The translations under genes and the position numbers were made by a program. The notes beneath the pieces were generated by a model. It did no database searches, had not been told where the DNA came from, and saw nothing but the letters and a program-made list of their open reading frames with translations. 60,604 nucleotides of DNA. Source: Xenoacremonium recifei (lineage: Eukaryota > Ascomycota > Sordariomycetes > Hypocreales > Nectriaceae). Below, in pieces: positions 58,448 to 60,604 of this stretch (positions are counted from its first letter, which is position 1; each line of letters begins with the position of its first letter). The DNA is taken from contig WOFQ01000095.1 in NCBI GenBank assembly GCA_012184525.1, positions 1-60,604 on the forward strand, given 5' to 3'.

Positions 58448-59711
58448 ATGCGTGGCCTTCACATTCTCTATTCTCTCTCGTGCTTCCTCATTCCTTCCGT
58501 CGCTGGGGTGAAAATTATCCTCGACAATGACTGGAGCACCGCAGGATTCATCCCATTTCTGTTGGCTCTAGACCAGGGATGGGAGGTCTTAGGACTCGTG
58601 GGAGATACTGCGAACTCCTGGGCGCTGCAAACAAGTTTACACGGACTAGCAACCCTAGAGATCGGCGGCCTTTCCTCTTGTATCCCGGTCCATAAAGGAG
58701 CGGACTACCCACTCATCAATACTCCCCAGCTGGTCCAAACCTGGGAAGACCTCCATGGTGTTCTACCTTGGCAGGGTGTTTTTGCACCCATGAACTTGAC
58801 AGCCGAGGCACTGGGCTCGGATCCAACGTCAGGAAACCCATCGAGAATTGCGAAGGCAGCGTTTCTGGAAGGATACCCAAATGCTACACTAAGTGGTAAA
58901 CATGCGGCCGCATGGATGGTTGAACAAGTCCGCAAATATCCAGGAGAGGTCATGATTTACTCCGGTGGCGCCCTAACAAATGTTGCTCTAGCAGTGAGGA
59001 TGGACTCGGAATTTGCCAGTCTCACAAAGGGGCTTGTCATAATGGGAGGGTACATTGATGTCAACATCCTTCAGACGACTGGATCGGTGCTTCAAGCTGA
59101 TCTCAACTCCGACGTATGCTATCTTGAACTCCCCCTATTTCTTGTTAACATACTGAACGAGCTACCTAGATAAATTTCATCACCGATCCCGAGGCGAACA
59201 AGATTGCTCTACTGGCCGACTTTCCGAAGATCAGTAAGTGACTACTTAATTAAAGCTATGCCTGCCGCTGACATTAGGAAGCCCTTGTCGGGAATGGTGC
59301 AAACCAGATCTTCCCCACTCAGAAGTACCTTGATGAGGTATACGAGGTTAAGAACCCTTATACGAAACTGTTTTATGAGTATTACGGCACCTCTTTCCCT
59401 TTTTGGGACGAGACTGCTATGTTCTCTGTCTTGGACCCCAAGAATATTGTTAATTCTACTTCTTGTAAGATGAAGATCTATTCTATTCTGTTGTCAATTT
59501 ACTCATATAGCACTATACAGTCTACGTTGACGTCGATACTTCATTTTTCAGCCCAATGTACGGTCGCATTTATGCCTATCAGAAGGATCTTATGCCTAAA
59601 AAGCAGAAACTCCAAAAGATTAACTATGTCCTGAAGGTTAATGAAAAGAAGTTTTTGGGTCAGGTTAAGCGAGCTTTGCAATACCCTAAATCATGTAATA
59701 ATCTCAAATAA
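58448..59711 (+). CDS. Secreted inosine-uridine nucleoside hydrolase-like protein
   Basis: Four exons (58448-59113, 59170-59233, 59282-59464, 59521-59711) give 367 aa. A hydrophobic signal peptide (residues 1 to about 19, ending SVAG) precedes VKIILDNDWSTAGFIPFLLAL. This corresponds to the nucleoside hydrolase calcium site, but it lacks the usual D-x-G-x-D-D, as in a fungal extracellular subgroup. MIYSGGALTNVALAVR and VIMGGYID are further family motifs. A role in nucleoside salvage outside the cell, or on another N-glycoside, is inferred. The second intron uses an AAG acceptor (59281), since an upstream TAG breaks frame. The stop codon lies at the edge of the AT-rich block; later exons become lysine-rich. 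Confidence 0.85.
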
Positions 59712-60535
59712 AATAATATTAGAGTATATAGAGATAAAGGGGTAGATATAGAAATATAGAATAGTGTTATAACCCACTACAGAACGGCATGCTAATAAGT
59801 TATATACGAAAGCATATAATTAGGGAAGGGATTTTATTAGGTAGAATAATAATATCCTGGCCCAGATAACTATAAATTAATGGGTTAGTACTATAATAGA
59901 CTTTTTATAACTTATATAGTTAATATATATAAATAAATTATAATATATTAATATAATTAATTAATTTAAGGTATTTACTATAGTTACTAATATTTTATCT
60001 TAATAAGTTTAAATCCTAGCTTAAATTATATAATTAAAAGAGCTATATTCTTTATAAGACTATAAGGTAATATTATCATATAAAACTAGTTTTAATACTC
60101 TTATATAATAAGGAAGGCTATAATAATTATTAAATAAATTATTTTTAAATAATAAAAATAAAATTAAAATTAAGAATATTATAAAGCTAGCTTTCCTAAT
60201 TATAATTAGAAAAAGGAATAACTGGCTTAGTAACCTATAATAAGCCTTTATAAGGGCTTAATAAAAATATTATAAAGACTATAAAAAGATTTTATTAGCC
60301 CTATTAAGTATTATATAAGGAATTAGACTATAATTCCTTATAATACAGCCTATATACCTGAGAAGTAGGGGGCTGGATTCCTTAAAAAGATTAAGCTGGA
60401 TTCCTTATATAATTAGATTAGGTTTATTAGAAAAACAGATTTAAGATTAAATAGTATATTTAAATTAATAGCTTTAAGGCAGGTATTATAATTAAAAGTA
60501 GTAATTATAAAGCAGATATCTTAATAGTAATAGGT
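59712..60535. repeat. AT-rich, RIP-like block (right flank)
   Basis: Composition falls abruptly after the nucleoside hydrolase: TA-rich DNA, stops in all frames and no ORF. It resembles the left block and is probably degraded transposon sequence. I cannot name the element. Confidence 0.7.
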
Positions 60536-60604
60536 GTAACGGTCCAACTGAGTATATTGACAACTAGCTGGATGACTAGAACGAGTATCCTAAAGCTAAG
60601 GAGG
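60536..60604. other. Return to normal composition, possible element border
   Basis: At about 60536 the TA-rich DNA stops at GTGTAACGGTCC and balanced sequence continues to the window end. The sharp change may mark the end of a repeat, such as an LTR, but only about 70 bases are visible. Confidence 0.3.

Noticed and set aside
1..60604. PKS, NRPS, terpene synthase or RiPP core gene
   Set aside because: None of the reading frames on either strand shows ketosynthase, adenylation, condensation, cyclase or repeated precursor-peptide motifs.
1..60604. CRISPR arrays, operons with ribosome binding sites, riboswitches
   Set aside because: Spliced fungal genes throughout; no regularly spaced repeats other than the transposon palindromes.

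Overview
This is nuclear DNA of a filamentous ascomycete (Pezizomycotina). The genes carry short introns of about 46-136 bp, mostly GT-AG with CTRAY-type branch points, and their products are typical fungal families: MFS permeases, Zn2Cys6 and C2H2 regulators, CocE/NonD hydrolases, a BBE-like oxidase and LigB/DODA-type dioxygenase. A gene-bearing core at about 6.7-59.7 kb has normal composition. It lies between two extremely AT-rich blocks (about 0.13-4.9 kb and 59.7-60.5 kb) that look like repeat DNA worn down by repeat-induced point mutation (RIP). The left block holds a degraded hAT transposase and small hAT-type non-autonomous elements, two of them with perfect 8-bp target duplications. 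I modelled 20 protein genes; almost all exon joins close in frame.

Layout: 6.7-10 kb, a beta-hydroxyacid dehydrogenase (-) divergent from an aspartate aminotransferase (+). 10.7-15.4 kb, a 12-exon 5-oxoprolinase/hydantoinase. 16.4-24.2 kb, a 2-oxoglutarate/Fe(II) oxygenase, a Dal5-type permease and a C2H2 regulator. 24.4-26.7 kb, a glutathione S-transferase (-) divergent from an NAD-dependent reductase (+). 27.8-32.6 kb, a CocE/NonD hydrolase (-) divergent from an MFS transporter (+). 33.4-36.3 kb, a BBE-like FAD oxidase (-) divergent from a classical SDR (+). 36.7-42 kb, a regulator with two C2H2 fingers plus a Zn2Cys6 domain, followed by another MFS transporter. 44.8-54.8 kb, an aldehyde dehydrogenase-like pseudoenzyme, a DODA/LigB-type extradiol dioxygenase, a second CocE/NonD hydrolase, a cupin protein, and an FAD monooxygenase fused to an acetoacetate-decarboxylase-like domain. 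58.4-59.7 kb, a secreted nucleoside-hydrolase-like protein at the edge of the right AT block.

There is no PKS, NRPS, terpene synthase or other scaffold-building enzyme. The content (two ester/amide hydrolases, ring hydroxylase, extradiol ring-cleaving enzyme, lactam-opening oxoprolinase, aminotransferase, hydroxyacid dehydrogenase, GST, several reductases, three importers, two regulators) reads better as one or more adjoining catabolic or detoxification clusters, possibly for an aromatic, ester- or amide-linked compound. That pathway reading is inference; the families are read from the sequence. No species can be named from sequence reading alone.
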